Shown: piece by piece, positions 43,447 to 52,283 of the stretch | Numbering within the stretch: position 1 is the first letter of the stretch | How the letters are laid out: every line of letters starts with the position of its first letter | From: JADGHX01 sp035760965 | GTDB taxonomy: Bacteria > Pseudomonadota > Gammaproteobacteria > Steroidobacterales > Steroidobacteraceae | Length of the DNA stretch: 64,000 bases | Direction of reading: 5' to 3' | NCBI GenBank assembly: GCA_035760965.1 | Contig: DASTRY010000024.1 | Span: 46,056-110,055, forward strand | Notes under the pieces: generated by a model | Told to the model about the DNA's origin: nothing | The model's input: the letters and a program-made list of their open reading frames with translations, nothing else | The model's database searches: none | Program-made: the position numbers and the translations under genes

Positions 43447-44338
43447 CAACCTGCTCAATATCAACTCGTTCGTCCGCGTCGCTCGGCTCGGCAGCTTTTC
43501 AGGCGCCGCGCGCGAGCTGCGCGTGGCCCCGTCGGTCATCGCCAAGCGCATCACGCAGCTCGAGAAGGCGATCGGCGCGCGGCTGGTCATGCGCTCGACG
43601 CGGGGGCTCAATCTCACCGCCGCCGGCGAGCGCTATCTGCCGCGCTTCGTCCGGCTGATCGCCGAGCACGATGAGCTGTTCGCCGGACAGGAAGGGCACG
43701 AGCGCAGCATCGAGGGGCTGATCCGGATTCAGACGCCGCCCACCATCACCTCGCTGTTCCTCGGCAAGATTCTGAGCACGTTCCAGCAGCAACACACGCT
43801 GGTGGACATGGAAGTCATCCTGATGGAACGCTCGGTGAACCCGCTCGAAGAAGGGTTCGATCTGTGCATCGGGGCGTGGCCGGTGTCGTATCCGAACGTC
43901 GTGGACGTGCCCCTCTGCAAGTACGAGCTGATCACGTGCTGTGCGCCATCGTACCTACGCGATCACGCCCGGCCGCAACACCCGACGGAGCTCGTCGACC
44001 ATCCTTGTCTGACGACGGCGCTCTTCCGGACCACGTGGGGCTTCACGCATTCGCGCGGCTCGATGAACATCGAAGTTCACTCGCGCATGCAGTCGAGCGA
44101 TAGCTGCATGATCCGGGATGCCGCGCGTATGGGGCTCGGGATCGCGATCCTGCCCCGCTTCCTCGTGGACGAGGATCTGCGCAAGGGCACGATGGTGGCG
44201 CTGCTCGAAGACTTCCCCGTGAACCCCTACTGGATCAAGCTCTCGGTGCCGCGCATGAAGATGACCCGACCGGCCGTCCACCAGCTCGTCCAGTACCTGA
44301 AGGCGTCGATGCAGCCGGTTCCGCCCTGGGAACGCTGA
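43442..44338 (+). CDS. LysR-family transcriptional regulator (non-canonical start)
   Basis: A 298-residue LysR-type regulator. The HTH is complete only if translation begins at or near ATT 43442: NNLLNINSFVRVARLGSFSG, AARELRVAPSVIAKRITQLE. The effector domain follows (RIQTPPTITSLFLGKILSTF, EEGFDLCIGAWP, MGLGIAILPRFLVDEDLRKG). No in-frame ATG or GTG exists upstream before a stop codon (TGA at 43417-43419 region), so ATT overlapping the SMP-30 stop (ATTAA) is the likely initiator, or ribosomes restart from the SMP-30 gene. A later ATG would remove half the HTH. It is probably the local regulator of the TonB1 block. Confidence 0.82.
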   Translation: MNNLLNINSFVRVARLGSFSGAARELRVAPSVIAKRITQLEKAIGARLVMRSTRGLNLTAAGERYLPRFVRLIAEHDELFAGQEGHERSIEGLIRIQTPPTITSLFLGKILSTFQQQHTLVDMEVILMERSVNPLEEGFDLCIGAWPVSYPNVVDVPLCKYELITCCAPSYLRDHARPQHPTELVDHPCLTTALFRTTWGFTHSRGSMNIEVHSRMQSSDSCMIRDAARMGLGIAILPRFLVDEDLRKGTMVALLEDFPVNPYWIKLSVPRMKMTRPAVHQLVQYLKASMQPVPPWER

Positions 44339-44351
44339 GCCCCCGCCCTGC

Positions 44352-45053
44352 TCACCGCTCGCTCGCGGAGCCGCCGCTCGTCGGGGCCGTGAGCTGCTTC
44401 TTGAACTTCTTGAACATGACGGACTCGCTCATGTTCGGCCACACGTGGGTGCGTGTCTTGAAGCGCCAGCCCTGGTCTGTTTTGACGTACACGTCTTCGT
44501 AGCCGCCCTGCCGCTCGACGGCCGTGGGATCCCCGCCCACGCCGATGGCAAGCAGATACGATTTGCCGGTCGCCCCCTCGGCCGTCGGCGTGATCACGAG
44601 ATTCACGGTGACGTGGCTGATGCCGTAGCCCGGAGAAGATTTGGGGTCCACGCACTTGCCATCGCGCCCGCCCGCCACGCGTGCCAGCGCCTCGCGGCCC
44701 GTCGTCACGAACGTACGGTTGCCGCCGCCGCCCCAGCGATCGGAGACCGCGAACTCGCCATCGGGCGTGTAGAGATCGGCATAGTCGTAACCGGCGTTCG
44801 AGCACTCGTCGATATAGAACGGGTAGCTGGCCACGAGCTGCTGGATCTCGATGTAGTCCTGCGTGGAGAGATGCGGCGCGGCCGTTTCCTGCGTGGCAGC
44901 CGCGTCGTGGCTGCGCGCGCTCTGATCAGCCGCCGCCGCGCCCTCGGCCGCCGTACCCTTGGGCGCGCCGCACGCGCTCAGCATCGCCACACCCATGATG
45001 CCGGCCCCTACTGCAGCGAACCTGACCGCTCTCGCAACCGATCGTGAATGCAT
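44352..45053 (-). CDS. SnoaL-like lipoprotein, paralogue 2
   Basis: A 233-residue lipoprotein (lipobox LSAC near residue 28) with an Ala-rich linker and a SnoaL-like domain from about 60 (LSTQDYIEIQQLVASYPFYIDECSNAGYDYAD... GYGISHVTVNLVITPT... GGYEDVYVKTDQGWRFKTRTHVWPNMSESV). It keeps the two cysteines of paralogue 1. Being lipid-anchored, it is held at a membrane while paralogue 1 is free. GAGGAGCACC precedes the ATG. Last gene of the minus-strand operon that begins with TonB receptor 2; the stop is convergent with LysR, 13 bp apart. Confidence 0.8.
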   Translation of the reverse strand: MHSRSVARAVRFAAVGAGIMGVAMLSACGAPKGTAAEGAAAADQSARSHDAAATQETAAPHLSTQDYIEIQQLVASYPFYIDECSNAGYDYADLYTPDGEFAVSDRWGGGGNRTFVTTGREALARVAGGRDGKCVDPKSSPGYGISHVTVNLVITPTAEGATGKSYLLAIGVGGDPTAVERQGGYEDVYVKTDQGWRFKTRTHVWPNMSESVMFKKFKKQLTAPTSGGSASER

Positions 45054-45068
45054 TGGTGCTCCTCGCCG

Positions 45069-45590
45069 TTACTTCTTGGGCGCCGGCTCGCCGGGCGTCT
45101 CCGCGACCCGGCGCAGAAACTTCCAGCGGCCCCCTTCGCGCACGAGCGTATCCTCATACTGACCGGCCAGCGCAACGACGGGCTTGCCGTCCACCATGCG
45201 CATGAAGGTCCACTTCGACCACGCGGTCGCACGATCGCCTTGCACGTCGATGATCGCGTTCGTCAGCAGGTGGAAGTTCGTGGGAACCGGAGCCGCCTTG
45301 GAATCCTTGAACGACTCTTCCATCGCGGCCTTGATGGCCGCCGGCCCGCGGAACGTGCCCAGGCTGCCGCTCCATTCGCCGTTCGTGGCGAAGAGTTGCG
45401 AATAGGTGGCGAAGTCGCGGCTGTCCAGCGCGCGACCGTACTCCATCAGCAGGCGCTCGATCGCAAGGTGATCTTCCACTTGCTCCAGACGAGCGGCGAT
45501 GGACGCAGCTTCTTTGGGCGGTTCCGCAGCGACCGCCGTCGCGGCGGCGGCGCACAGCACGAGCAAGCAGGCCCAACGATGGCGTTTCAT
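45069..45590 (-). CDS. Secreted SnoaL-like domain protein, divergent type
   Basis: A 173-residue protein with signal peptide (residues 1-21, AAATAVA-A) and a SnoaL_4-type domain (LEQVEDHLAIERLLMEYGRALDSRDFATYSQLFATNGEWSG, FRGPAAIKAAMEE, HLLTNAIIDVQGDRATAWSKWTF, GQYEDTLVREGGRWKFLRRV). The acidic and histidine positions of the pocket are kept, but it lacks the cysteine pair of the other three SnoaL-like domains here, so it is another subfamily. ATG 45590 lies 2 bp after the stop of the HIBADH-like gene. Confidence 0.78.
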   Translation of the reverse strand: MKRHRWACLLVLCAAAATAVAAEPPKEAASIAARLEQVEDHLAIERLLMEYGRALDSRDFATYSQLFATNGEWSGSLGTFRGPAAIKAAMEESFKDSKAAPVPTNFHLLTNAIIDVQGDRATAWSKWTFMRMVDGKPVVALAGQYEDTLVREGGRWKFLRRVAETPGEPAPKK

Positions 45591-45592
45591 TT

Positions 45593-46555
45593 TCAGTCCC
45601 TCAGCGGTTGCAGCTCTCGATTCACTTCCACGGACGGCGAGGTGAGCTCCACTCCGGTCTGCTGTTCGAGCGAGCGCACGAGCTCGCTCACGCTGCTGCC
45701 CTTCGCAATGCGCGCCTGCGTGGCGCGCCACAGGGTCTGCGCCGTTTCGGACAGCGGCAGATTCAGCTTCAGCTCCGCCGCGAGCCGCAGCGCGATGTTG
45801 ATGTCCTTGACCATGAGGTCGAACTTGAACGGATCGTCGAAGCGGCGGGTGAGCACGCGCTGCGGGATGTGCATGCGGCTGATCCACGACATGCCCGTCG
45901 ACTCGTTGAGCACATCGTTCATCACGGCCGGGTCCAGCCCGTAGGCCTTGCCCATGACGAGCCCTTCGGCCGTCGCGAGGAACGTGATCGACGTGATGAG
46001 ATTGTTGATCGACTTCATCGCGTGGCCCGAACCGACCGGACCCAAGTGAAACATCTGCCGGCCGAGCACTCGCAGAAGCGGCGTCACCCGCGCGACGGAC
46101 TCGGTATCGCCGCCCACCATGAACACCAGCTCCGCGGAGATGGCGCCCGCCTCCGCCCCGGAGACGGGTGCATCAACGGTCGAGATACCGGCCTTGGCGA
46201 GCCCCTCCGCAATTTCCTTGGTGAACTCCGGTTCCGATGAGGAGGTGTCGAGCAGCAGCCCACCCGGCTTGAAGCCGTGTACCAGGCCGCGCGCACCGAG
46301 CGCGATCTCGCGAACCTCGAGCCCCGAGGGCAGCATCGTGACGACGATGTCGGAAGCGCTCGCGACCGCAGCCGGCGTGCTCGCGACGCTCACCTGGGGC
46401 ACCGCCGCCTGCAAGCGCGCCACTGGCTCTTTATTGATATCGAGGACCGTGAGCGCGTAACCCGCGCGGGCGAGGTGCCGGGCCATCGGCAGCCCCATGA
46501 CTCCTAGTCCAATGAATCCGATCCGGGGTTTGACCGTCGTCAACGTCCGCTCCAT
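45593..46555 (-). CDS. 3-hydroxyisobutyrate dehydrogenase-family NAD(P)-dependent oxidoreductase
   Basis: A 320-residue beta-hydroxyacid dehydrogenase: dinucleotide motif GFIGLGVMGLPMARHLARAGY (residues 13-33), substrate loop DAPVSGAEAGA, catalytic Lys in GSGHAMKSINN, and C-terminal dimerisation helices (FDLMVKDINIALRLAAE). No signal peptide, so it is cytoplasmic, unlike most of the operon. It likely oxidises a hydroxy acid or aldehyde-reductase-type intermediate made after uptake. It starts directly adjacent to the fused gene stop (TAG at 46556). Confidence 0.9.
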   Translation of the reverse strand: MERTLTTVKPRIGFIGLGVMGLPMARHLARAGYALTVLDINKEPVARLQAAVPQVSVASTPAAVASASDIVVTMLPSGLEVREIALGARGLVHGFKPGGLLLDTSSSEPEFTKEIAEGLAKAGISTVDAPVSGAEAGAISAELVFMVGGDTESVARVTPLLRVLGRQMFHLGPVGSGHAMKSINNLITSITFLATAEGLVMGKAYGLDPAVMNDVLNESTGMSWISRMHIPQRVLTRRFDDPFKFDLMVKDINIALRLAAELKLNLPLSETAQTLWRATQARIAKGSSVSELVRSLEQQTGVELTSPSVEVNRELQPLRD

Positions 46556-48202
46556 CTAGCTCTTCGGCCCTGGCATCAGGCCCGTGGTTTTCATCTGGAT
46601 CTTGTAGACGGCGTCGCATGCCGTGACGAAGAGCGTCCGTGCATCGTCACCGCCGAAGGCAATGTTCGTCGCGCAGATCTGCTTTTTCGGCTCGCCGCCG
46701 TAGATCGGGAGGTTGAGCAGGCCGAGGAAGCGGCCATCGGGAGCGGTGACGCGAATGATCCCGGGGCCTGCGCCGCCCGAGGAGAACACGTTGCCCTTCA
46801 CGTCGACCTTGATGCCATCGCCGATGCCATCGCCCTCTGCGAGCAGCATCGAAGCGCCGAGTGTGCCGTCCGCATGCAGCTCATAGCGCTTCAGCTTGCG
46901 ACCGGCCGTCAGGTACAGGTAGCGCTCGTCGGGCGACAGCGCGATACCGTTCGGTATGCCGCCGAGCGCAGTGTCGTCGAGCACCATGCGCGCAGTACCG
47001 TCCTTGATCATCCAGATTCCGTTCGGCAGCTCTTTCAGCGGACTCTTGCCGGCGCCGCGCAGACCGAAGTCGTTGTCGGTCAGAAACACGGCATCGTCGG
47101 AGCGGATGACGATGTCGTTCGGGCCGCTGAAACGCTTGCCGCCGGAACCGTTCGCGAGCACGGTGCGCGTCGTGCCGTCCTTCTCGAGCCGCATCACCGC
47201 GCGATCATTGTCGGCACACCACACGAGGCGGCCCTGCGAATCCAGACTCGCGCACGACGGCCCGATGAGCAACACGTGCGAGCGCCCGCTGCGCGTCTGT
47301 GTGCCGGTGTTGTTCACGTCGTTGCCGGTGTAGCCGGCATTGTCCAGGAACACGGAGACGCGATTGTCCTGCGTGACCTTGTAGATGACGTTGTCGAGGA
47401 GCCCGCCGACCAGCAGATAGCCGCTCTCGTTGCCGTGCAGGCCGCGAGGTATCCACACCGGGCCCTCGTTCAGGCCGAAGCCGTCCGCCATGAGCTGCGC
47501 CTTCGTGTTCGGCGCGATGAGCGCATCGAGCGCGGGATCCGCGCGAGTGATGCTGAAATCCTTTGCCTCGGGCGGCGGGCCGTCGCCGCGCATTTGCGGC
47601 TTGATGGGTGCGGCGGGCGGCGATGCGGATGCGGCCGCCCGGCGTGCAGCCATGCCTTCTGCAGTGTCCGGCCAGTCGTAGCCCGGCCAGACGTGCACGC
47701 GGGACTTGAACTTCCAGCCCTTCGGCGTCTTGACGTACTCGTCCTCGTAACCGCCCTGCCATTCGATCGCCACCGGGTTTCCGCCCACGCCGGTGGCGAG
47801 CAGCGTGGATTTGCCGTGCGCGCCAGTTGCCGTGGGCGTCACGACGAGGCTCGTCGCAATGTGATGTACCTGCACTCCGCTGACTTTCGGCTTCGGCTTG
47901 CAGCCATCCTTGCCGCCTCCCGCGGCAACCGCCAACTCTTCGCGGCCGCGGTACCACACCTTCACGTTGGCACCGCCCCATTCGGACGCGACGCCAAATG
48001 TGCCGTCGTCCGTGTACATGTCGGCGTAGTCGTAGCCGCTATTGGTGCAGTTGTCGATCTTGTACGTATAGCCGTCGGTCAGCTCCTGGATCTCGATACG
48101 ATCCTGCGGAGTGAGCCGGGTCACCTTCTGCGCGAGAACGGTAGCCGGCAGTGACGTCGCAAGAGCAAGCGTGAGCGTATTGACGAGTGTCCTGGCTAAC
48201 AT
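46556..48202 (-). CDS. SnoaL-like/SMP-30-like fusion protein (paralogue of the two separate plus-strand genes)
   Basis: A 548-residue secreted protein: signal peptide (residues 1-24), SnoaL-like domain (about 28-185; IDNCTNSGYDYADMYTDDGTFGV, GGYEDEYVKTPKGWKFKSRVHVW), a Pro/Ala-rich linker (about 186-215), then SMP-30 propeller (about 220-545; GFGLNEGPVWIPRG, GRLVWCADNDRAVMRLEKDG, GKRFSGPNDIVIRSDDAVFLTDNDFGLRG, PNGIALSPDERYLYLTAG). It corresponds domain for domain to 41798+42352. The fusion is natural evidence that both domains act on the same substrate path. GAGGAC precedes ATG 48202. Confidence 0.88.
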   Translation of the reverse strand: MLARTLVNTLTLALATSLPATVLAQKVTRLTPQDRIEIQELTDGYTYKIDNCTNSGYDYADMYTDDGTFGVASEWGGANVKVWYRGREELAVAAGGGKDGCKPKPKVSGVQVHHIATSLVVTPTATGAHGKSTLLATGVGGNPVAIEWQGGYEDEYVKTPKGWKFKSRVHVWPGYDWPDTAEGMAARRAAASASPPAAPIKPQMRGDGPPPEAKDFSITRADPALDALIAPNTKAQLMADGFGLNEGPVWIPRGLHGNESGYLLVGGLLDNVIYKVTQDNRVSVFLDNAGYTGNDVNNTGTQTRSGRSHVLLIGPSCASLDSQGRLVWCADNDRAVMRLEKDGTTRTVLANGSGGKRFSGPNDIVIRSDDAVFLTDNDFGLRGAGKSPLKELPNGIWMIKDGTARMVLDDTALGGIPNGIALSPDERYLYLTAGRKLKRYELHADGTLGASMLLAEGDGIGDGIKVDVKGNVFSSGGAGPGIIRVTAPDGRFLGLLNLPIYGGEPKKQICATNIAFGGDDARTLFVTACDAVYKIQMKTTGLMPGPKS

Positions 48203-48211
48203 GACGCGTCC

Positions 48212-50614
48212 TCAAAAAGTCTTGCGCAGGCTGAGCGAGACCTCCCGCGGCGGCGCAATGACCCCGGCGGTCGCCACGGTGGAACCCGAGAAGAGCGTGT
48301 AAAAGTAGTACTTGTCGAACAGGTTGGTCGCCGCGAGCGTCGCCTGCCAGCCCTTCTCGCCGAAATCGTAATTGATCTGCGCGTTGAAGATCGTGTGCGC
48401 AGGGACGATGTCCCGCGGACCGGACGGCGCCTGGATCGACGGCGAGAACGTGAACGTCTGCCTGCTCGTGTAGAACGCGTCCAGACGCGGCGTGAGCGTT
48501 CCGTTGCCGAGCGGAATCGCGTACTGGATTCCTGCGTTCCCGTTCCATTCGGGCTGCGGCAGATTGCCCTTCACCATGTATCCCGGCTGGCCCGGCGTCT
48601 TCACGCCGTTGATGAAATGGTTGTAGCCGCCGGAGAGGCTGAACAGCAGCCGGTCGATGGGCTCCACGGTCGTTTCGAGCTCGACGCCGCGGACCTTTGC
48701 CGGCGTACCAATGGTGATACTCCAGCCGATCGCGCCGCCCGGCGGACAGTCGGCCGCCGATAGGCGACGCGTCGGCGGCGGCGGCTCGCCCAGGCACTGG
48801 AAGCCCGCCTGCGACGTCAACCGCTTCGAGTAGTCGCTGTAGAACAGCGCGACGTTCGTGCGCATCCGCCGATTGAAGAATTCCGTCTTGAACCCGGTCT
48901 CGTAGGCGGTGAGCTCTTCGGCCGGATACTCGGAGAGCTGATAGATCGTGTTCACGATCGTCGTAATGCCCGCCGGACGCGAGCCCGTCGCGACCGAGGC
49001 ATATCCCATCACCTGATCGGTGAACTGGTAGTTCGCCGAGATGAGCCAATCGGTACGATTGGCGCCGACGGAGAACGGGATCGTGCGGTCGAAAAGCGGC
49101 GGGTGGTTCAGCGAGGCGTCCTTTTCCGTCCTGGCGAAGCGCAATCCCGCGGACACGCTCAGATGATCCGTCAGATGGTAGTTGCCGTGGACGAACGCGG
49201 ATTTCGTTTCCGTGTGGAACAGGTCGTCTTCGGTGAAGTTGATGGTGATGAAGTCGATATCGCCACGCAGGTTGTTACGCGACTTCAGATAGAACAGCCC
49301 GGCCGCCCAATCCAGCTTGTCGCCGAAGCTCGTGCCGGTGAGACGCGCCTCGCCCGTGTATTGCACGGTGTCGAAGAAGACCTGCCCCTGCACGTAGCCG
49401 AGCGGCGAGACATCGCCCGCCTGATGCAGATGGCCGCCGTTGTGGCTATAGCCGAAGATCGTCTTCAGGTGCATCTGGTCCGTGACGTCGTAGTCCACTT
49501 TGAACGAGCTGTCGCGGCTGAACTGACCCTGCGAATTGTCGAAGGCGATACCCTCGAGCGGCCGATCGAACGTCGCATAGGCGGAGTACCGGCGCCCGGG
49601 CGGCGGCAGGAAGCGGTTGTCGTACTGGATGCCGTACGCCGCGAGCACCTTCGCGTTGTACACGGAGTTGAAGCCGTCGTTCTGCGCCGGGTGCGCATCG
49701 ACGAGCAATTCGGCGGGCGCCTCGTCGTCCGCGCGGTAGTACGAGGTCGTCGCGGAGAACTCCAAGCGGTCGCTTGCGACGTAGCGCATCACGGCTTTCG
49801 CCGAGGTGTCGTTGATGCCGCCGAATGTTCCCATCTTGCAGTCGCGCTGGGGCGCGCTGCGGTCGGCCGACGGAAAGCTGCCCGCGAGCTCGGGCGTTCC
49901 AAGTCGATTCATCTCGCACGTGAAATCGAGCTGGTCGACGTAGCCATCTTTGCGGTCCGTCTGGCCGGACACGCGCACGAACAGGTTGTCCGTGACGGCC
50001 GCATCGTATGCGCCCTTCACTCTCACCCGGTCGAAGCTGCCGTACGCTGCTTCGAAATAGCCGCTGCCATCGCCCTTCGGCTGTTTCGAGAAGATGCTGA
50101 CGGTGCCCGCGATGCTCGCATTGCCCGCGAGCGTACCTTGCGGCCCGCGCCGGACCTCGATGCGCTCGATGTCGCCGAGATCGAGATTCGAGCCGACGAG
50201 CGTGCTGTGATACACGTCGTCGACGTAGATGCCGACCGCCGGGTCGCGCGCGAAGCTGTAGTCGCCCGCCGTCACGCCACGCATGGAGATCGTCGGCGTC
50301 GGCCCCTGAACCGCATCACCGACGTGCGTGTAGAGATTGGGAACGACCGCCCCGAGAGTCGCGACATTCGGAATCGCGCGATTCTCGAGCTCCGCGCCCG
50401 ACACCGCCGTGATGGCGAGCGGCGTGGTTTGCAGATTCTCCTGGGTATAGCGCGCCGAGACGGTGACTTCCTGCAGCGCGCCTGCGTCGCTTGCCGGCTT
50501 CTCCTGCGCTTCAGCAGTGCTCGACAACGCACCCGTCGCCGTCAGCGCACAGAGACTCACACCCGCGATCGTCAGGCGCCCCGTGACGCCGTGGTACACA
50601 CGTCTGCCGAACAT
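48212..50614 (-). CDS. TonB-dependent receptor (paralogue 2)
   Basis: An 800-residue receptor: signal peptide (residues 1-36, STAEAQ), TonB-box-like EVTVSARYTQENLQTTPLAI, plug with IERIEVRRGPQGTLAGNAS, barrel ending EVSLSLRKTF. It is colinear with paralogue 1, including the cysteine-bearing loops (DFTCEMNRLGTPELAGSF... RDCKMG; FQCLGEPPP... DCPPGG), so the ligands are probably related. GGAGGGGGCAAG precedes ATG 50614. First gene of a five-gene minus-strand operon (receptor, fusion, HIBADH, two SnoaL-like). Confidence 0.92.
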   Translation of the reverse strand: MFGRRVYHGVTGRLTIAGVSLCALTATGALSSTAEAQEKPASDAGALQEVTVSARYTQENLQTTPLAITAVSGAELENRAIPNVATLGAVVPNLYTHVGDAVQGPTPTISMRGVTAGDYSFARDPAVGIYVDDVYHSTLVGSNLDLGDIERIEVRRGPQGTLAGNASIAGTVSIFSKQPKGDGSGYFEAAYGSFDRVRVKGAYDAAVTDNLFVRVSGQTDRKDGYVDQLDFTCEMNRLGTPELAGSFPSADRSAPQRDCKMGTFGGINDTSAKAVMRYVASDRLEFSATTSYYRADDEAPAELLVDAHPAQNDGFNSVYNAKVLAAYGIQYDNRFLPPPGRRYSAYATFDRPLEGIAFDNSQGQFSRDSSFKVDYDVTDQMHLKTIFGYSHNGGHLHQAGDVSPLGYVQGQVFFDTVQYTGEARLTGTSFGDKLDWAAGLFYLKSRNNLRGDIDFITINFTEDDLFHTETKSAFVHGNYHLTDHLSVSAGLRFARTEKDASLNHPPLFDRTIPFSVGANRTDWLISANYQFTDQVMGYASVATGSRPAGITTIVNTIYQLSEYPAEELTAYETGFKTEFFNRRMRTNVALFYSDYSKRLTSQAGFQCLGEPPPPTRRLSAADCPPGGAIGWSITIGTPAKVRGVELETTVEPIDRLLFSLSGGYNHFINGVKTPGQPGYMVKGNLPQPEWNGNAGIQYAIPLGNGTLTPRLDAFYTSRQTFTFSPSIQAPSGPRDIVPAHTIFNAQINYDFGEKGWQATLAATNLFDKYYFYTLFSGSTVATAGVIAPPREVSLSLRKTF

Positions 50615-50712
50615 CTTGCCCCCTCCACAAAGAGACGCTCCGTGTGTTGAAACGTTTTCCAGAGCGCAATCGATGCTAGCAACGGGCGCGTCGGCTCAGA
50701 ATGCCAGCAATC

Positions 50713-50735
50713 GCGTGATCAGTTTTCGAAAAAAG
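50713..50735 (-). promoter_or_regulatory. TGATCACGC motif, copy C1 (upstream of TonB receptor 2)
   Basis: On the minus strand, CTTTTTTCGAAAAC is followed by TGATCACGC (50721-50713), about 100 bp before the receptor start. Thirteen- to fourteen-base similarity to copy B extends beyond the core, in the same orientation to the paralogous gene. Confidence 0.5.
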
Positions 50736-50750
50736 GCTGGGCCGCGCCGG

Positions 50751-50771
50751 ACTTCTTTTTTGATCAAGCGC
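50751..50771 (+). promoter_or_regulatory. TGATCA motif, copy C2 (upstream of the LigM-like gene)
   Basis: ACTTCTTTTT followed by TGATCAAGCGC (50761-50771), on the plus strand about 103 bp before ATG 50874. It has the T-rich lead of the other copies and one core difference (A for C after TGATCA). It points at the demethylase gene as C1 points at the receptor gene. Confidence 0.4.
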
Positions 50772-50873
50772 GGACTTCGTGTATGGAAAAGCGTACCGCG
50801 CGGGCCGGTGCTATCCATGACCGCACGCCTGCGAGAGTCCATTCAACTCGGGAGCCAGCTGACAGTGAACGAT

Positions 50874-52283
50874 ATGAAACCCAAATCGCTGCAAGACGTG
50901 ATCGACGCGAGCGGCAACATCGTCGAGGTGCTGCGCAACGCGCAGAATCCTGCGTACATCGTGCCCGTCGTCGCGTCCGAATATTCGAGCTGGCGCCTCG
51001 AGCAAAAGGCCTGGCGGGAAACGGCGGTGCTGTTCGATCAATCGCATCACATGGACAACGTGATCCTGCGCGGTTCCGATGCGCTCGCGCTGATCCGCGA
51101 TACCGCGATCAACAGCGTCGCCAATTTCGAGGTGAACCTCGCCAAGCAATACGTGCCCGTCAACGAGGACGGGTATGTGATCGGCGATGGCGTGCTGTTC
51201 CGCGAGAGCAAGGATGAATTCTTGTTCGTGGGCCGCGCGCCCGCGGGCAACTGGCTGCGCTATCACGGTGAGCACGGCGGCTACAAGAATCTCGACATCG
51301 AGGTGGACCGCCGCTCGCCCATGAACCCGATGGGTCAGCCGGTGCGCCGCAAGTACTGGCGCTTCCAGATCCAGGGGCCGAACGCGTGGGCCATCATCGA
51401 CAAGCTGAACGGCGCGCCGCTCGAGAAGCTGAAGTTCTTCCACATGTCGCACATGACGATCGCGGGTGAGCGTGTGCGCACCTTGCGTCACGGCATGTCC
51501 GGTGTTCCGGGCCTGGAGATCTGGGGCGACTACGCGTCTTACACGAAAGTGCGGGAAGCGATCGTGCGCGCCGGCGAAGAGCTCGGTCTGCGGCCCTGCG
51601 GGGGTCGCGCCTATCCCACGAACACGCTGGAATCCGGCTGGATCCCCGATCCGCTGCCCGCCATCTACACGGGCGAGAAGCTGCGCAAGTACCGCGAGTG
51701 GTTGCCCGCGACGAGCGTCGAGGCGGCCAATGCGATCGCCGGCAGCTTCGTGTCAAACAATGTCGAGGACTATTACCTCACGCCATGGGCGCTCGGCTAC
51801 GGCGGCTTCATCAAGTACGACCATGACTTCATCGGTCGCTCGGCGCTGGAGAAGATGGACGTTCAGGCGCAGCGCAAGAAGGTGACGCTCGCCTGGAATA
51901 CGGAGGATCTGACGAAGATCTTCGCCTCGATGCTCAACAAGGGCGGCACGTCCTACAAGTATTTCGACTTGCCGCTCGCGAACTACGGCTATTACAACTT
52001 CGATTCCGTCGTGGACGCGCGCGGCAACTGCGTCGGCCTCTCGATGTGGACGGGCTACAGCGAAAACGAGCGAACGGCGCTGTCGCTCGCGACCATCGAT
52101 CCCGGGATCGAGATCGGAACCGAAGTGAAGGTCATCTGGGGCGAGCCGGGTGGCGGTAGCCGGAAAGCGACGGTCGAGCGCCACGAGCAGCTCGCGGTTC
52201 GAGCGATCGTCAGCCCGGCGCCGTACTCAGTCGTCGCACGCAAGGAATATCACCAGCACGGCTGGCGGGCGGCGGCATCTTGA
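50874..52283 (+). CDS. LigM/DesA-like tetrahydrofolate-dependent aromatic O-demethylase (GcvT fold)
   Basis: A 469-residue cytoplasmic protein of the aminomethyltransferase (GcvT) superfamily. It resembles LigM and DesA, which move the methyl group of vanillate or syringate to tetrahydrofolate: same length (LigM is about 471) and shared segments AVLFDQSHHMDN, KQYVPVNEDGYVIGDG, FVGRAPAGNWLRYH, RTLRHGMSGVPGLEIWG, AYPSNTL-like AYPTNTLESGWIPDPLPA, GYGGFIKYDHDFIGR and QRKKVTLAW. The substrate may be another methoxylated aromatic. ATG 50874 was chosen; an in-frame ATG at 50817 lacks a ribosome site. It stands alone on the plus strand, divergent from the TonB2 operon. Confidence 0.85.
   Translation: MKPKSLQDVIDASGNIVEVLRNAQNPAYIVPVVASEYSSWRLEQKAWRETAVLFDQSHHMDNVILRGSDALALIRDTAINSVANFEVNLAKQYVPVNEDGYVIGDGVLFRESKDEFLFVGRAPAGNWLRYHGEHGGYKNLDIEVDRRSPMNPMGQPVRRKYWRFQIQGPNAWAIIDKLNGAPLEKLKFFHMSHMTIAGERVRTLRHGMSGVPGLEIWGDYASYTKVREAIVRAGEELGLRPCGGRAYPTNTLESGWIPDPLPAIYTGEKLRKYREWLPATSVEAANAIAGSFVSNNVEDYYLTPWALGYGGFIKYDHDFIGRSALEKMDVQAQRKKVTLAWNTEDLTKIFASMLNKGGTSYKYFDLPLANYGYYNFDSVVDARGNCVGLSMWTGYSENERTALSLATIDPGIEIGTEVKVIWGEPGGGSRKATVERHEQLAVRAIVSPAPYSVVARKEYHQHGWRAAAS

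Noticed and set aside
43927..43942. A TGATCACG match inside the LysR gene
   Set aside because: It lies in coding sequence without the T-rich lead, so it is treated as chance and not as a fifth regulatory copy.
50874..52283. Annotation as glycine-cleavage T protein
   Set aside because: No gcvH or gcvP is nearby and the length and segments fit the LigM/DesA demethylase branch; GcvT proteins are about 100 residues shorter.
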